Of a DNA stretch of 64,000 nt, positions 34,693 through 49,500 are shown piece by piece. The translations under genes and the position numbers were made by a program. The stretch is from positions 1,753,501 to 1,817,500 of the forward strand of contig JBBPUQ010000010.1 of NCBI GenBank assembly GCA_038501195.1. Direction: 5' to 3'. The first letter of the stretch is position 1, and each line of letters begins with the position of its first letter. This DNA is from Nemania diffusa. Taxonomy: Eukaryota; Ascomycota; Sordariomycetes; Xylariales; Xylariaceae. Below the pieces are notes generated by a model. The model saw nothing but the letters and a program-made list of their open reading frames with translations. It was not told where the DNA came from and did no database searches.

Positions 34693-35309
34693 AAATTTAA
34701 TTTAAATATAAACAAAAATATAAACTTTAATATAAATATAAATATTAATATAAAATTAATAATAAATTAAAATATAAATATATTAAAATTTATTAATAGT
34801 TTAAATATTTAATTATAAAAAAAGTTATTAATAAATAAAAAAAACAAAAGTATAAAAAAAAAAAAAAAGTAAATAATAATATAAATATATTAAAATATTT
34901 AATATAAACTTTTTAATTTGTTTTTATAACAAAGCTAATTTTAATAAATAAATTATATATTTTTTTTTAAAAATAAAAAAATTTATTAAGCTTTTTTATT
35001 ATATTATTATTTAACTTTTTATATTTTTTTAATATTATTTTTAAATAATTTATTATTTATTTTATTATTTTTATATTTTATTAAAATAAATTATAATTAA
35101 AAGTTTATAATTATATAATATTATATATATAATTAATAATAATTTTATTAAATTTAAATTTAATTAAAACAATAATAACTATATTAATATTAAAAGTTTT
35201 TAATAAATAATTAAATTTAAATTAATTTTATATAAATTAATTAATTAAATTAAAATATAAATTATTAAGTAATAAATTTAATATTTTATTTAATAAATAT
35301 TTAAAAAAA

Positions 35310-35311
<2 letters not shown>

Positions 35312-35350
<39 letters not shown>
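35312..35350 (+). repeat. 39-base poly-T tract
   Basis: Uninterrupted run of 39 T, the longest homopolymer in the A/T block. It could be the tail of a minus-strand LINE-type or other retroposed element, or mixed T/C sequence made uniform by RIP. Confidence 0.9.
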
Positions 35351-35352
<2 letters not shown>

Positions 35353-36228
35353 TTTTAATAAATATAATAAAAATATTTATATAATTATTAATTAAAATAT
35401 ATATATTTTTAAATAATTAATTAAATAAAAAAATATTTTATATTTTAAATAAACTTTTTTTAAAATATATATATTTTTAATTAAATTATTAAATATATTT
35501 TAATAACTGTTTTTTTTTTATAATTTATTAAAAAATTAAATATATATATTTTAATAAAAGAAATTTATAAATGTTTATAAAAGTAATAAATATTATTATA
35601 ATAAAATATATTTTTATAATTAAATATTTTATTATTTTTTAAAATATAAAAAAATATTATTAAATTTATTTTTTATATTAATATATTAAATTATTTATAA
35701 AATTTAATAAAAATATAAAATAAAATAATATTAAATAAAAATAATATAAAAAAACTAAACTATTAAAATATTAAATGTTTTTATAATATTAATATTTGTT
35801 TTATTTAAATTAATTATAACAATTTAACATAAATATATATATATATATTATTATTAATAAAAAAAGTTTTTTTAATTTTAAAAAATTTAAAAAATAATAA
35901 TATAGTGATAATTTAGTTTAATTTTATAATAAAACTATAAAAAGCATTAATTTAATAAATATAATTAAAAATAATTAAATAAAATAATAAAAAGTAAAAT
36001 ATAAATTAAATAAAAAAAAAAAAATTTATAACAATTTTTAAAACTTAAAATTTAAATATATATATAAACTTTTATAAATTTTTATAAATTTTTATAAGTT
36101 TTTATTTAATTTATAAATGTATATAAATGTTATTTTTTTTATAAATATTAAATAATATAATTTATTTTAAAAATATATCACTTTTATATAAGTTTTTTTA
36201 TTTAAAACTTTTAAAAGCTTTTATTAAT

Positions 36229-36354
36229 TTATTTTATATATATTTTAAAAAAAAAAAATTTTTTTTTAAGTTTTAATTTTATATAATATATATTATTAAT
36301 TATATATTATTTATTATATTATATTTAATTTATAGTTTTTTTTACTTTATAATA
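36229..36354 (+). repeat. Degraded direct repeat, copy 2
   Basis: Second copy of 25451-25578 in the same orientation, about 10.8 kb downstream. The island at 31.86 kb lies between the two. Confidence 0.55.
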
Positions 36355-39300
36355 AATAAATATTAATAATTAAAATTAAATTTTTTTTTATTTATTTAAT
36401 TATATTTTTATATTTTTAATATAATATTAATTAAATTTAGTTTTATTATTTATAATTAAAAATAAAAATTATAAAAAAAAAGTTTATAACTTTTAAAAAA
36501 AAAAAAAGTTTTTATTATAATTATATATTTATAATTTATAAATTTTTTTTTTTTAAAATATATAATTATAAATAAATAGTTTAAAACTTTAATTAATATT
36601 AAAATAAAATATATTAAAAAAATATATAAAAAAAATAATTTTATTTTTATATATTTATATTTAATTAAAAATAATATTAATTTAATAATTTTTAATAATT
36701 TAAAATAATATTTAAAATTTTTTAATTAATTTAAATTAATAAATTAATGTTTTTAATTTAATAAAAAATAATTTAATTAATTTTAATTTTTTTTTAATAA
36801 ATTTAAATTAATATTTTTAAAAAAAAAACAATTTAATTTTTATTAATTTTTTAATATATTATTTAAAAAATATATTTAATTAAATAATTTATTTTTTTTA
36901 ATTATATTTATTATTTTTTAAAAGTTTTAAAATATTAAAAATAAATTTATTAAATAAAAATAATTATAATATTAATTATTAATTTATATAAATAAAAATA
37001 TATAAATTATATAAATAAAAAATAAAAAGTTAAAATATTTAAAAATAATAAAATATATATTTATATTTAAAATTTAAATAAAAAATATTAATTAAATTAA
37101 TAAAAATAATAAATTTTTAAAAAATATTATAAATTATAAAATATTAATAAAAGTTTATTTTATTAATTATTTTATATTTTTTAAAAATAACTTTTTATAT
37201 TTTTTATTTTATATTTTTTTAATAATTTTATATAAATAATATATATCATTTATATATTTAAAAAAAATATTATTAAAAATAAAATTATATATAAATTTAT
37301 TTATATTATAAAAAATAAAATATATTATTATTATTATTTTTTAGTTTTATATTTAAAAATAATATTAATTAAAAATTTAGTTTTATTTTATTTTTATAAT
37401 ATAATTTATTTATAATTATTTAAAAAAAATAATTATTAATATATTAAAAATTAAATTTAAAAAATAATTAAAAATAAAAAAAATAATATTATATATTATA
37501 ATTAAAAGTTTTAATAAAATAATTAAATAATTATTTATTTTTTTAAAATTTTATAATTAATAAATTTTTATTATAAAATAATTATAAAAAAAAATATAAA
37601 AAAGTTTAAATAAAATTTTTTTTAAATTATATTTTTATTATTTTTAATAAATAAATATATATTTTATTTTTATAATATTATTATAATATTTAAAAAAAAA
37701 AATAATAATAATAAAAAAAAAATTAATTAAATTTATATATATTTATATATAATTTTAATATTTTTATTAATAATATAATAATAAATAAATAAAAAAATTA
37801 AAAATATATATAAATAAAAATATAAAAATATAAATAAAAAAAATAATAAATAAAATTTTTATTTTAAAATTTAAAATTAAAAATTAATATAATAAATTTA
37901 AATAAAAAAAAATAATAAAAGTTTATAATAAATTAAAATTTAATATTTTTATTTTATAAATTTTTTTATTTAATAAAAATTAAAAAATAAAAAAATATTT
38001 TTTTTTTAATTATTAAAACTTTTTTTTAATTAATTAATTAAATTTTTAAATATTTTTAAAAATTTTATTTATTAATATTAAACTTTATAATTTAATAAAA
38101 TAATTAAATAATTTTTTTTAAATTTTTTAAATAATTTATATTTTAATAATAATTATTAATATTTTAATTTATTAATTTTTTAATTTATATATAAATTATT
38201 ATTTAATTATTTATTTAATTAAATTTTTTTAAATTAAATAAATTTTTAAAAAAAAACTATATTTTTTTATTTAATTAATTTATAAAAATTATTTATTTTT
38301 AATAATTAATAATTTTTTTTATTAAAATTTATTATTATTTTTAATAAACTTTAATTATAATATAATTATTATATAATTTTTTTTTAATTTTTAATTTTTT
38401 TAAATATTTATTTTTTTTTTTATTTATTTTTTTTATTTTTTTTTTTTATTAATAACTTTATTAATATATTTTTTTTTAAAAAAAATTTAAAATTATATAT
38501 AATATTTTTATTATTATTATATTTTTTTTTAATAATTATTTTTATATATATAAATAAAATATTATTTTTTTTTAATTAAAAAATTTTTAAATTTTTTTAT
38601 TTTAAAAATATTAATTTAATTTAATTTATTAATAATAAAATTTATAATTTAAAATTTTTTAAAATTTAAAAGTTTATAAATATATAAAAAAATTATTAAT
38701 TTATATAATTTTTTATTTAAATTTTTAATATTATTATTAAAAATTAATATATATATTAAAAAATATATTTTAATATTTTTAAATTTTTTAATATTTTTTT
38801 TATAATTTTTATTATAATTAAAAAAGCTTTTAATTATAATATTATTTTTTATATATTATATATTAAAATAAATTAAAATAACTTTTAAAATAAATATATT
38901 TATAATTTTATTTATAATTATTATTATTTTAAAAGTTTTTATATTTAATAATTTAATATTTTTAATATTATTTTTTATAAAATATATAAATATTAATTTA
39001 TTTAATTTAAACTATATAAAAAAACTAAAATATAGTTTTTTTTTAAATATATTTTAATTTTTAAATATATTAATAATATTTATAAAAATTATAAATTTAT
39101 AATTTAAAAAATTTATTATATTTAATATTATAATAATTTAATAATTAATTAATTTAAAATAAATAAATAAATTATTAAATAAAAATTAAATATTTATTTT
39201 AATAATAATAAAATTAAATTTATTATTAAATTTAATATATTTATTAAATTTATAAATTAATATATTAAAAAATTTAATAATAAAAAAAAATAATTTAATA

Positions 39301-42300
39301 ATAAATAATATTTTTAATAATTAAAAAACTTTTTTATTTATATATATATTAAAGTTTTTTTATTATATATATAATATTTTTAAATATTTTAATTAATATA
39401 TAATATATAATATAATATTTTTAAAAGTTATATTTTATTTTAATTATTAATATTTATTATATAAATTATTAAAAAATAAAATTATTATATAATATATAAA
39501 AAAATAATTATAAAAAAAATTATTATTAACTTTATATATTATTAAAAAATTTATTAATTTTATTATAATAATATTTTAAATAAAATTTTTATTATTTAAA
39601 TTTTTTTTTTTTTATTTATAAATATTTAAAAATTTTTAATTATTTTATATTTTTATATTTATAGTTTTAAGTTTTTTTATTTTTAATTTAATTATTATTT
39701 AATTTATAATTAATTTATTGTTTTTTTATTATTTATTTTTATAGTTTTATTAAATTTATTTTTTAATTTTAAATTATTAATATTTTATTTTATAATTTAT
39801 ATATTTTTTTTTAAATTTATTAATTTTTAATATTTTTTTTTATTTTTAATAATTTTTTTAAATTTATTTATATAAAAAATATTTTTAAATTTAATATTAT
39901 TTAAATTTTTTAATTTATATTTATTATTAATAAAAACTTTTTTAATTTAATAAAAATTATATTATTTATAAAAAAACTTTTTATTATTTTTTATATTAAT
40001 TTTAAACTTTTTATTATATAAAAATATAAATATATTTTTTTTTAATTAGTTTTTAATTTTATAAATATTTTATTAATTTTTATTTTTAGTTTATTTTTAA
40101 TTTTTTTATAAAATAATTTAATAAACTTTTTTAATATTTTTTTTTTTAATATTTTATTTAATAAACTTTTATTATAATTATATTTTTAATATTTTTAATT
40201 TTATTTTATTATAAAACTTTTTATAAAAAAATAATATTTTTTATAAATATAATAAATAATTTTTTATAAATTGATTTATAAATGTTATATTTATAATATT
40301 TAATAAAAATATAATTTAATTATATAATATTATTAAATTAATTTATTTAGTTTTTTTTTATATTATTAATTAACTTTATTAAATTTAATTTTAAAAAAAT
40401 ATTTTTTTTTTTATAAATTTTTAAAACTAATAATAATAAATTAAATTATAAATTAATTTATATTTTATATATATAATAACTTTTTTAATTTTATTTTTAA
40501 ATTTAAAACTATTGTTATATTTTAATTTAATTAAAATATTATATTATTTAAAAATTTTATAATTTAATTTTTTAAAACTATAGCTTTAAAATAATTAAAA
40601 AAATTTATAATAAACTTTAATAATATATTTATAATTATTTTATAATAATATAATTTAAATATTTATAATTTAAAAAATTAAAAAGTTTATAAATATATTT
40701 TAATAATATTTTTTTTTAAACTTTTTTTTTTAAACTTTTTAATATAATATATATAATTTAATTACTTTTAATATATTTTTATAAAAACTTTTTTAATAAT
40801 ATTATTAAACAATTTATTAAATTGTATTTTTTTTATTTTAATATATAAAATTATTATAATAAATTTAAATTATTTATTTTTATAATATTTTAATATTTTA
40901 TATTTTATAAAGTAAATATTTTTTTATTATTTTTTTTTATAATTTATTATTTTAAATAAAATATTTTAAAGTTTATTTTTTAAAACTAGTTTTATATTAA
41001 ATATTATTTACAATATTTAAATATTTAAAAATAATTAAATATTTAATTATAATAAAACTTTATAATTTTTATTTTTTTTTAATAATAGTAATAGTTTAAT
41101 AAAATTTATATTATTTAAAAAAAACAGCTTTTATTATTTTTAATTTTTATTTTTATTTTATAAAGCTATTTTTTATTTATAAGCTTTTAATATAATAATA
41201 TTAAAAACTTTTTAAAAAAAATAATAAAAATTATATTAATTTAATATTAATTAATAATTAAAAAAAATAAATATAATATTTAATTAAATATTAATGAAAT
41301 TATTAATATTGTTTTTTTATTTATTGTTTTTTTTATTAAATAGTTTTAATAACTTTTTTAATAAATTATTTATAATAATATATTTTTTATTAATTATATA
41401 ATAAATTTTAAAATTAAATATTTTAATATAAATAATTTATTATATTAAAATTATATTAAATAAAATAAAAAAACTATTATTAAATTAAATAATTAATACT
41501 TTAATATTAATTTTTAAATAAAAATATATTTTATAAAAATAATTTTATAAATATTTTAATATTTTTATTATTATTTAATATTTTTTTTTAATTATATTAT
41601 AAATTAATTTTATATTTTTTTAATATTTTAATTTATATTAAATTAGTTTTATTATATTATTAATAAATTAAATAAAAATAACTTTTTAATTAATATTAAA
41701 AATATTTATTTTTATTTATATAAATATATTTTTAAAATTTAATATAATTAAAATAAAAGTTTTAATAAAAATATTTTTAAATTTTATTATAATTTTATAT
41801 TAAAATCTTTTTTATTTAAATATAATAATATATTATAATTTTTAAAAAAAACTTTATATAAATAAAACTTATATATTTAAATTATTTTATAATTTTAATT
41901 ATTTTAATTTTTATTAATTTGTAATTATAAATATTATATATATAATTTATTATTTTTATAAAAATTTAATATTATTTATTTTTAATATTATTTATAATTA
42001 AATTAGTTAATTTAAAATTTAATAAAATAATATTAATATTTTTTATATATTTTATTATTAATTAATAAATTTTAAAAATAATTTTTTAATTTTTATAATA
42101 AAAAATAAAATTTTTAATAATTATATTATTAAAAAAAAGCTTATATTTTTAAAATAAAATATTATATAAACTTTTTAATAAAAGTTTTAAAAAATAAATA
42201 ATAAAATTAATATATTTTTAAAATAAAATAATTATTTAAAATATTTTTAAAAATATAAAAAAAACAATATATATATAATTATATTTATTTAAAAATATTT

Positions 42301-45300
42301 AATTATAATTAAAAAATTTTTATATATAATAAAATTTTTAATAAATTTATTATAACTTTTAAAAAAACTAATATTTTTTATTAAAATATTATTTAATTTA
42401 TTAATTAAATTAATTAATTAAAAGTTTTTATTTGTTTTTTTTTATTATAAATTAAATATTATAATAAAATAAATAAAACTTTTTAAAATTTTTAGTTTTA
42501 AATTATATTTTAAATATTTTAATAATTTTATTTTTTAAAAAATTAAAAATTAAAATTTTTTCTATTTGTTATATTTTATAAAAAACTATTTTAATTTTAT
42601 ATAAAAATATAATTTTATTTTTAAATTTATTTATTTTAAAAAAGTTTTAAATTAATATTATTTTTTATTTAAATTAAATTTTTAATAATATTACTTTTTT
42701 TTAATTTTATAAATTTTATATTTTTTAAGTTTTTAATTAATTTTATTATATATTTTAATATTAATTTAATATTTTTTATTATTTTAATAAATTTTAATTA
42801 AATTTAAATAAATATTTTAAAAAATAAAAATTAAATAAATAAATTAATATTTTAAAAAATTAACTTTTTTAATATTAATAAATTTATTATTTAATTAATA
42901 TAATTATTATTTTTTAATAAATTATTAAAATTAATATTTTTAAAATATAAATTATTATTATATAATTTTTAAATAAATATATATTTATTTAATTTAAAAT
43001 TAAGCTTTTTTTTTTTTTTTTTTTTTTTATATTTTTTTTTTTAAATTATTTTTTTTTAATTATAAATATTAAAAAATATAAATTTATTTAATAAAATATT
43101 ATTTTAAAAATTTATGTTTTTTGTTTTATTTTTATATATTATATTAATATTAAATATATTTTTTTTTAATATATTAATATTATAAAATTATAATATTTTA
43201 ATTTTTTATAAAAGTTTTTATATAATAGTTTTTATAATATTAATAAATTTTATATTTAAAAAAATTATTTAAATTTTTTTATTATTTTTAAAATTAATAT
43301 TTTAAATTATAATAATATTTTTAAAATTAATATTTTTTTTATATAAAATATTATTTAAATTTAAATTTATATTTATTAAAAATAATAAAAAATTTAATAA
43401 TATATAATTATTTAATAATAAATTATTTTTATTTATTTAATAAAGTAATAATTTTTATTTAATTTTATAAAAATTTTATTAATTTATATTTAATTTAATT
43501 ATAAACTATATTTTAATTTAAAAAAACTTTTTATTATTATTTATTTAAGTTTTTAATAAATAAATAATTTTTAATTTTTTAATAAATTAACAATATTAAC
43601 AATATTAATTTTAGTTTTTTTTTTTAAAAAAAAAAATAAAAATAAAAATATAAATATTTTTAAATTATATATTATATATATAATATTTTTTATTATAATA
43701 TAAAAATATTTTTATATATATAATAAAGTTTATATTTAATAAAAATAAAAAAATAATAATTATAATTTTAATAAAATATAAAACTAATTTAATGTTTTTT
43801 TTTATTAATAAAATTTTTGTTTTAATTATTTTTTTATAAATAATATAAAACTTTTATTTTATAAATTTTTTTTAAATTAATTTAATTTTTTTTAAAAAAA
43901 AACAATATTTAATAATATAATTATTTATTATAATATTTAATTAAATTTTTATATTAATAATAATAATAATTAATTTATTAACTTTATTATAATTTATAAT
44001 AATTATAATTTTAATAATATAATTAAATAAAATTTAAAATAAACTTTATAACTATTAATATTAAATAAATTATAATAATTAATATTTTATAAAAAAACTT
44101 TTAAATTATTTATTTTTAATTTAATTTAATTATTATAATTATAATATAAAAATATTTAAATTTAAATTTTTTAATATTATTATTTAAATTTAAAATTTTA
44201 TTTTTTTTAATAAATTTAATATTATTTAATTATTAATTTTTAATATTTAATTGTTTTTTATTATAAAAATTTTATTAATTTAAAATTAATAAAACTAAAT
44301 TAATTATATTTATTATTAAGTTATTATTAAATTAAAACTTAATAAAATATAAAACATTATTAAATAATATATTAATTATTTTAATTTTTATATTTTTTAA
44401 ACTTTAATATAATTATTTTATTTTTTATAATAAAATTTTTATAAACTTTAATATATTAATAACTATATTTTTAATTTTATTAAATTAAACTTTATTAATT
44501 AAATTTTATATATTTTTAATAAATGAAATTAAAATAATATTAAATATTTTAAGTTTTTATTATTTAAAACTTTTTATATTAATAAAATTTTAATTTTTTA
44601 TTATAAATTTTATATTTAATATTATTAATATATTTTAAATAATATTAATAAAAAAACTATTATTTTTATATTTATATTTAATAATTTTAATATAATTAAT
44701 AAAAATAACATTTATTTATATAATATTTATAATTAAATAATTTTTATTAAAAATATATTTAATATATTTTTATATATTATTTTTATTTTTATATAAAATT
44801 TTAAAATATTTATTTAATAAATTTTTATTTATAAAATTATTAATAATTATAAAACTATTTTTATTAATATTTAAAATAATATTAATTATATTAATTTTTT
44901 TTATATTTAATAATTTAAATTTAATATTTATAATATTAGTTATTTAAATTTTTTATTAATTTATAATTTAAAATAAATTTTAATAGCTTTTATTAATTTT
45001 ATTTTATAAATTTTAATAAATAATTTTAAGTTTAAAATTTTTAAAAATAAATTTTTTTTTATAAAGTTTATAATAAATTTAATATTAAAAATAAATATTT
45101 TTTTTTAAATATAAATTATAAATATATTTATAAATATTTTTAATAATATTTTTATTTTTTTTTAAACTTTTTAAATAATATTTTTAAAAACTTTAATATT
45201 TTTAATTAATATAAAAAGTTTAGTTTTTTTAAATATTATTTTTTAATTTATTTATTTATTTATAATTATTAAAATAATGTTTTTTTTTATAAATAAAATA

Positions 45301-46044
45301 AATAATATTTTTATTATTTTTTTAACTTGTTTTTATATTTTTTTTAATAAATTAACTTTTTTAACTATAAATTTATTTAAATTAATTTATAATATAAATA
45401 TTTATAATTAATTTAAAAATAATTATTTATTAAATTAATTATTATAATTAAAATAACTATTAATATAAATATAAAAATAACAATATATATAATAATATAA
45501 TAATATAATTTTAAAAAAAGTTTTAATATAATTAATTTAAAAAAATAATATATTTAAAAAAATTAAATTTATTTTTAATTTTTTTTTTTTTTTATTATTT
45601 TTTTTTTATAAACAAATTTTTATTTTTTTAAATTATTAAATAAAATTATTTATTTTTATTTTTTTTAATTTTATAAATTTAATTTTTTTTTATAAAATTA
45701 TAAAATTATTTTTTATTATAATTTAATTTAATAATGATTTAATTAATAATAAATTTAATATTATAAAAATAATTAAAATAAAAATATATATATTTTATTA
45801 AATATATATTTAATTATATAAATTTTTATTATATTTTATTTATATAAGTTTTATTTATTTATATTTAATATTATATAATTTAAATTTAAAAATTATAAAA
45901 GTTTAAAATATTAAGCTTTTTTATAATTAATTATAAATTATTTTATATAAAATATTTTAAATTATTTAAAAATTATTTAAAATAAATTTAAATATTAAAT
46001 TTTTAATTTTTTTAAATAAATTATAAATAAAAATAATATTTTTA

Positions 46045-46277
46045 AATTATAATTAATTAATATTAATATTAATTATTTAAATAAATAAATAACTTTATTA
46101 TATAATTAAATAAATAATTTATTTATTGCTATTTTAAATTATTTTATATATATATATAAATAATTTATATATAAAAAAATTTTTAACTTTTTTTCTTTTT
46201 TTTTTATTTATAGATTTTTTATATAATATAGCTATATTTATTTAAAGCTTTTTTTTTTTTATAAATTTTATATAATA
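46045..46277 (-). repeat. LTR of element R, left copy
   Basis: Matches 58538-58770 directly and 49269-49500 and 55377-55614 in reverse complement. Its inner edge at 46278 matches the inner edge of F at 55376. Confidence 0.82.
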
Positions 46278-49268
46278 ATTTATAAATTATTTATAAATTA
46301 TAAAATATAAAAATTATTTTTAAATATTTTTTTTAAAAAGAAAAAACTAAATTATAATAAATTATTATTATAATATTAATATTTAAAAAATATATTATTT
46401 TTAAATAATAAATTAAAAAATAAATTAATTTAATTTTTAATAAATTATAACTTTTTATAATTATAAATAATAAATAATTATTTTTTATTTTTTAAATAAA
46501 AATTAATGTTTTAATATATTTTAAAAAGTTTAATTAAAACATTTTAATTATTATAAAAATTAAAAATAAAAATAAATTAATTATTTTAATTTTTTTAATA
46601 AAAAGCTTTTATAACTAAGTTTAAAACTTTTTATTTATATATAAATATTATATTTTTAATTAAAAAAACTTTTTTAAAAAATTAATTATTTATTAAAAAA
46701 ATATATTATTAACTTATATAAATTTAATAAAATTAGTTTTTTTTTTTTATTATTATATTAAAAAAAAAAACTTAATTTAAATTTAATAAATTAATTAGTA
46801 AAAATATTTTTATTAATTTAATTAAATATTTTAATATTTTATTTTAAAAAATAAAAATTAAATTTTTAATAATAATACTTTATTAATAATAAATTAAAAA
46901 TTTATATAATTTAACTATATTATTTATTTAATATATAAAAGTTTTTATTAATTAAATTAAAAAATTTAATAAAATTATAATTAATAAAAAAAAACAATTA
47001 AATTATTTAATAAAAAATAATAAAAATAAAACTATTTTTAATTTTTGTTTTAAATAAATTAAAAATAATAAATATTAAATATAATTATATTTAAAGTTTA
47101 TTAAATAAAACTAATTAATATATTATAAACTTTTTATTTTATAAAAATAATATTTTAAAATTAATTTATATAAATAATAAAATTTATAAATTTATTAAAA
47201 TATTTATATTTATTTTTTATAATAATAAAAATAAAAATAATATTAAATTTAAAATATAATTATATATTATAAAAAATTAATTAATTATTAATAAAAATTA
47301 ATTTGTTAATAATATTATAAAAATAATTAATATTAAAATTTATATTAATAATAAAATTATTAAATATTTATTTTTTTATTTAATTAAAAATTATTTTAAA
47401 TAATTAATTATTATTAAAACTTTTTTTAATTATTTAAAAAAAAATTATAAAATTATAAATATAAATAAAAAATTTAAATTAAAATAAAAATTTTTTAATT
47501 TTAATAATTATATTTTTATTATTTTTTTTATTTTTAAAATTAATTTTATTTAATTAATATATTAAATTTTATATTTAATTAAATTATTAAATATATATAA
47601 ATAATAAAAAATATAATATTAAATATAAAATTAATTAATTAATTTTTTTTAATAATATAATTAAATTAATTTTATATAATATTTATAATAATATTAAAAT
47701 AAATAATAATATTAATAAAACTTTAATTATTAAAATTATAATATTTTAAATAGTTTTAAATTATTAAAATTAATAAAAAAAAACAAATATTTTAATTATT
47801 AATAAAAAAATATATATATTAAAAAATTATTTATTAAATAATATTAAAAAAAAAATATATTTATAAATTATTATAATTATTTTTATTAATTTATATAATA
47901 AAATAAAAATTTTATATAATATTATTATAAAAAATATTAAAAAAATAAAAATTTTAAAAAAATAACTTTAAATAAATTAAACTTTTATTTAAAAAAAATA
48001 TAATAAAAAAATATTATAAATAATAAATTGAATTTAATAAATAAATATTTAAAAAAATATTTTTTCTTATATATATATATTATAAATAATAATAAATTTT
48101 TATTAATTATTAAAAACTTTTTTAAAAATATAAAAATAAATATATATATAAATATAAATTTATTATTTATTAAAAAAATTATAAAAAAATTAAATTTTTT
48201 TTTAATTATTTAATTTTATTTATAATTAATATTTAAATATAATAATAAACAAAAACAAAATATTAAAACTGTTTTATTAATATTTTTATAAATATAAAAA
48301 AAAAAATTTAAAAATATATTTTTAATAATAATATTTTTATAAATTTATAAAATTATTATTAAAAAGTTTTAATTTTAAAAATATAATATATTTTTTAATT
48401 ATTAAAAATATTAAATAATATTTTTATTTAATTATTTTTTTAATTAATATTTTAATTTAAATTTAAATATAAATTAAATAAAAATATAATTTAAAAATTT
48501 AAAATATTAAAAAAATATAAATTAATAAAATATAAAATTTATTAAAAAAAAATAAAAATATTTATAATAATAAAAAAATATTAAAAAAATTAAATAATAT
48601 TTTAAATTTTTATTATTAAATAATTAAATTTTATTAAAAAAAATATAGCTTAAATATAATATAATTTAAATAATAACTTTTTTTTTTTAATAAAAATAAA
48701 AAAAGAAAATTTTTTAAAAAAAATAAAAATTTATATTATAATAAAAAATAAATAATATAAATTTTTATAAAATATAAAAAAATAAATTAAAATAATATAA
48801 AATTAAATTATTTATAAAAATAATTAATTTTAATATAGTTATTTTTAATATATTAATTTTTTAAAATAATTTTATAAAATAAATATAAATTATTATTTTT
48901 TATAAAATTAATAAATTTATTAAAAATAAAAAAAAGCTTTTTTTATTAAAAAAAAAAAGTTTTAATAAAAAGTTTTATAAATAATTTTTTATAAATATTA
49001 TAATTTATTATATATATTTAATAAAATAAATTTTAATATTTTATTATTTTATAAATTAAAAATAACTTATAAAATTAAATTTATAAAAAATAAAACTTTT
49101 AATAATTTTTAATATAACTTTTTATATAAAATATTATTAAATAAATTAAAAATAATTTATAAATATTTAATTAATAATTTATATAAAAAATTTATTAAAT
49201 TTAATAATATTTTTTATATATTTTTAATATTATTTATAAAAACAATTTAATAAAAAATTAAAGTTTTA

Positions 49269-49500
49269 TATTATATAAAATTTATAAAAAAAATAAAGTT
49301 TTAAATAAATAAAATTATATTATATAAAAAATTTATAAATAAAAAAAAAAAAAAATTAAAAGTTTTTTTATAAAAAAATTATTTATATATATATATATAA
49401 AATAATTTAAAATAATAATAAATAAAATTAATTATTTAATTAAATAAAAAAATTATTTAATTAATTTAAATAATTAAATTAATATTAATTAATTATAATT
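49269..49500 (+). repeat. LTR of element F, left copy
   Basis: Begins TATTATATAAAATTTAT. The RIP-spared right LTR of R reads TGTTATATAAAA at the same place, showing the original TG end. Confidence 0.82.

Larger units (their letters stand above)
23820..46044. other. RIP-degraded interior, left part
   Basis: About 22 kb of nearly pure A/T with long A and T runs. No gene, RNA or intact element can be supported apart from the items listed separately. Small open frames here simply reflect lack of stop-forming context and are not genes. Confidence 0.8.

Noticed and set aside
48028..48213. 61-codon open frame in the A/T block (Ile/Asn/Lys/Phe only)
   Set aside because: Composition follows directly from A/T-only DNA; no domain or codon signal.
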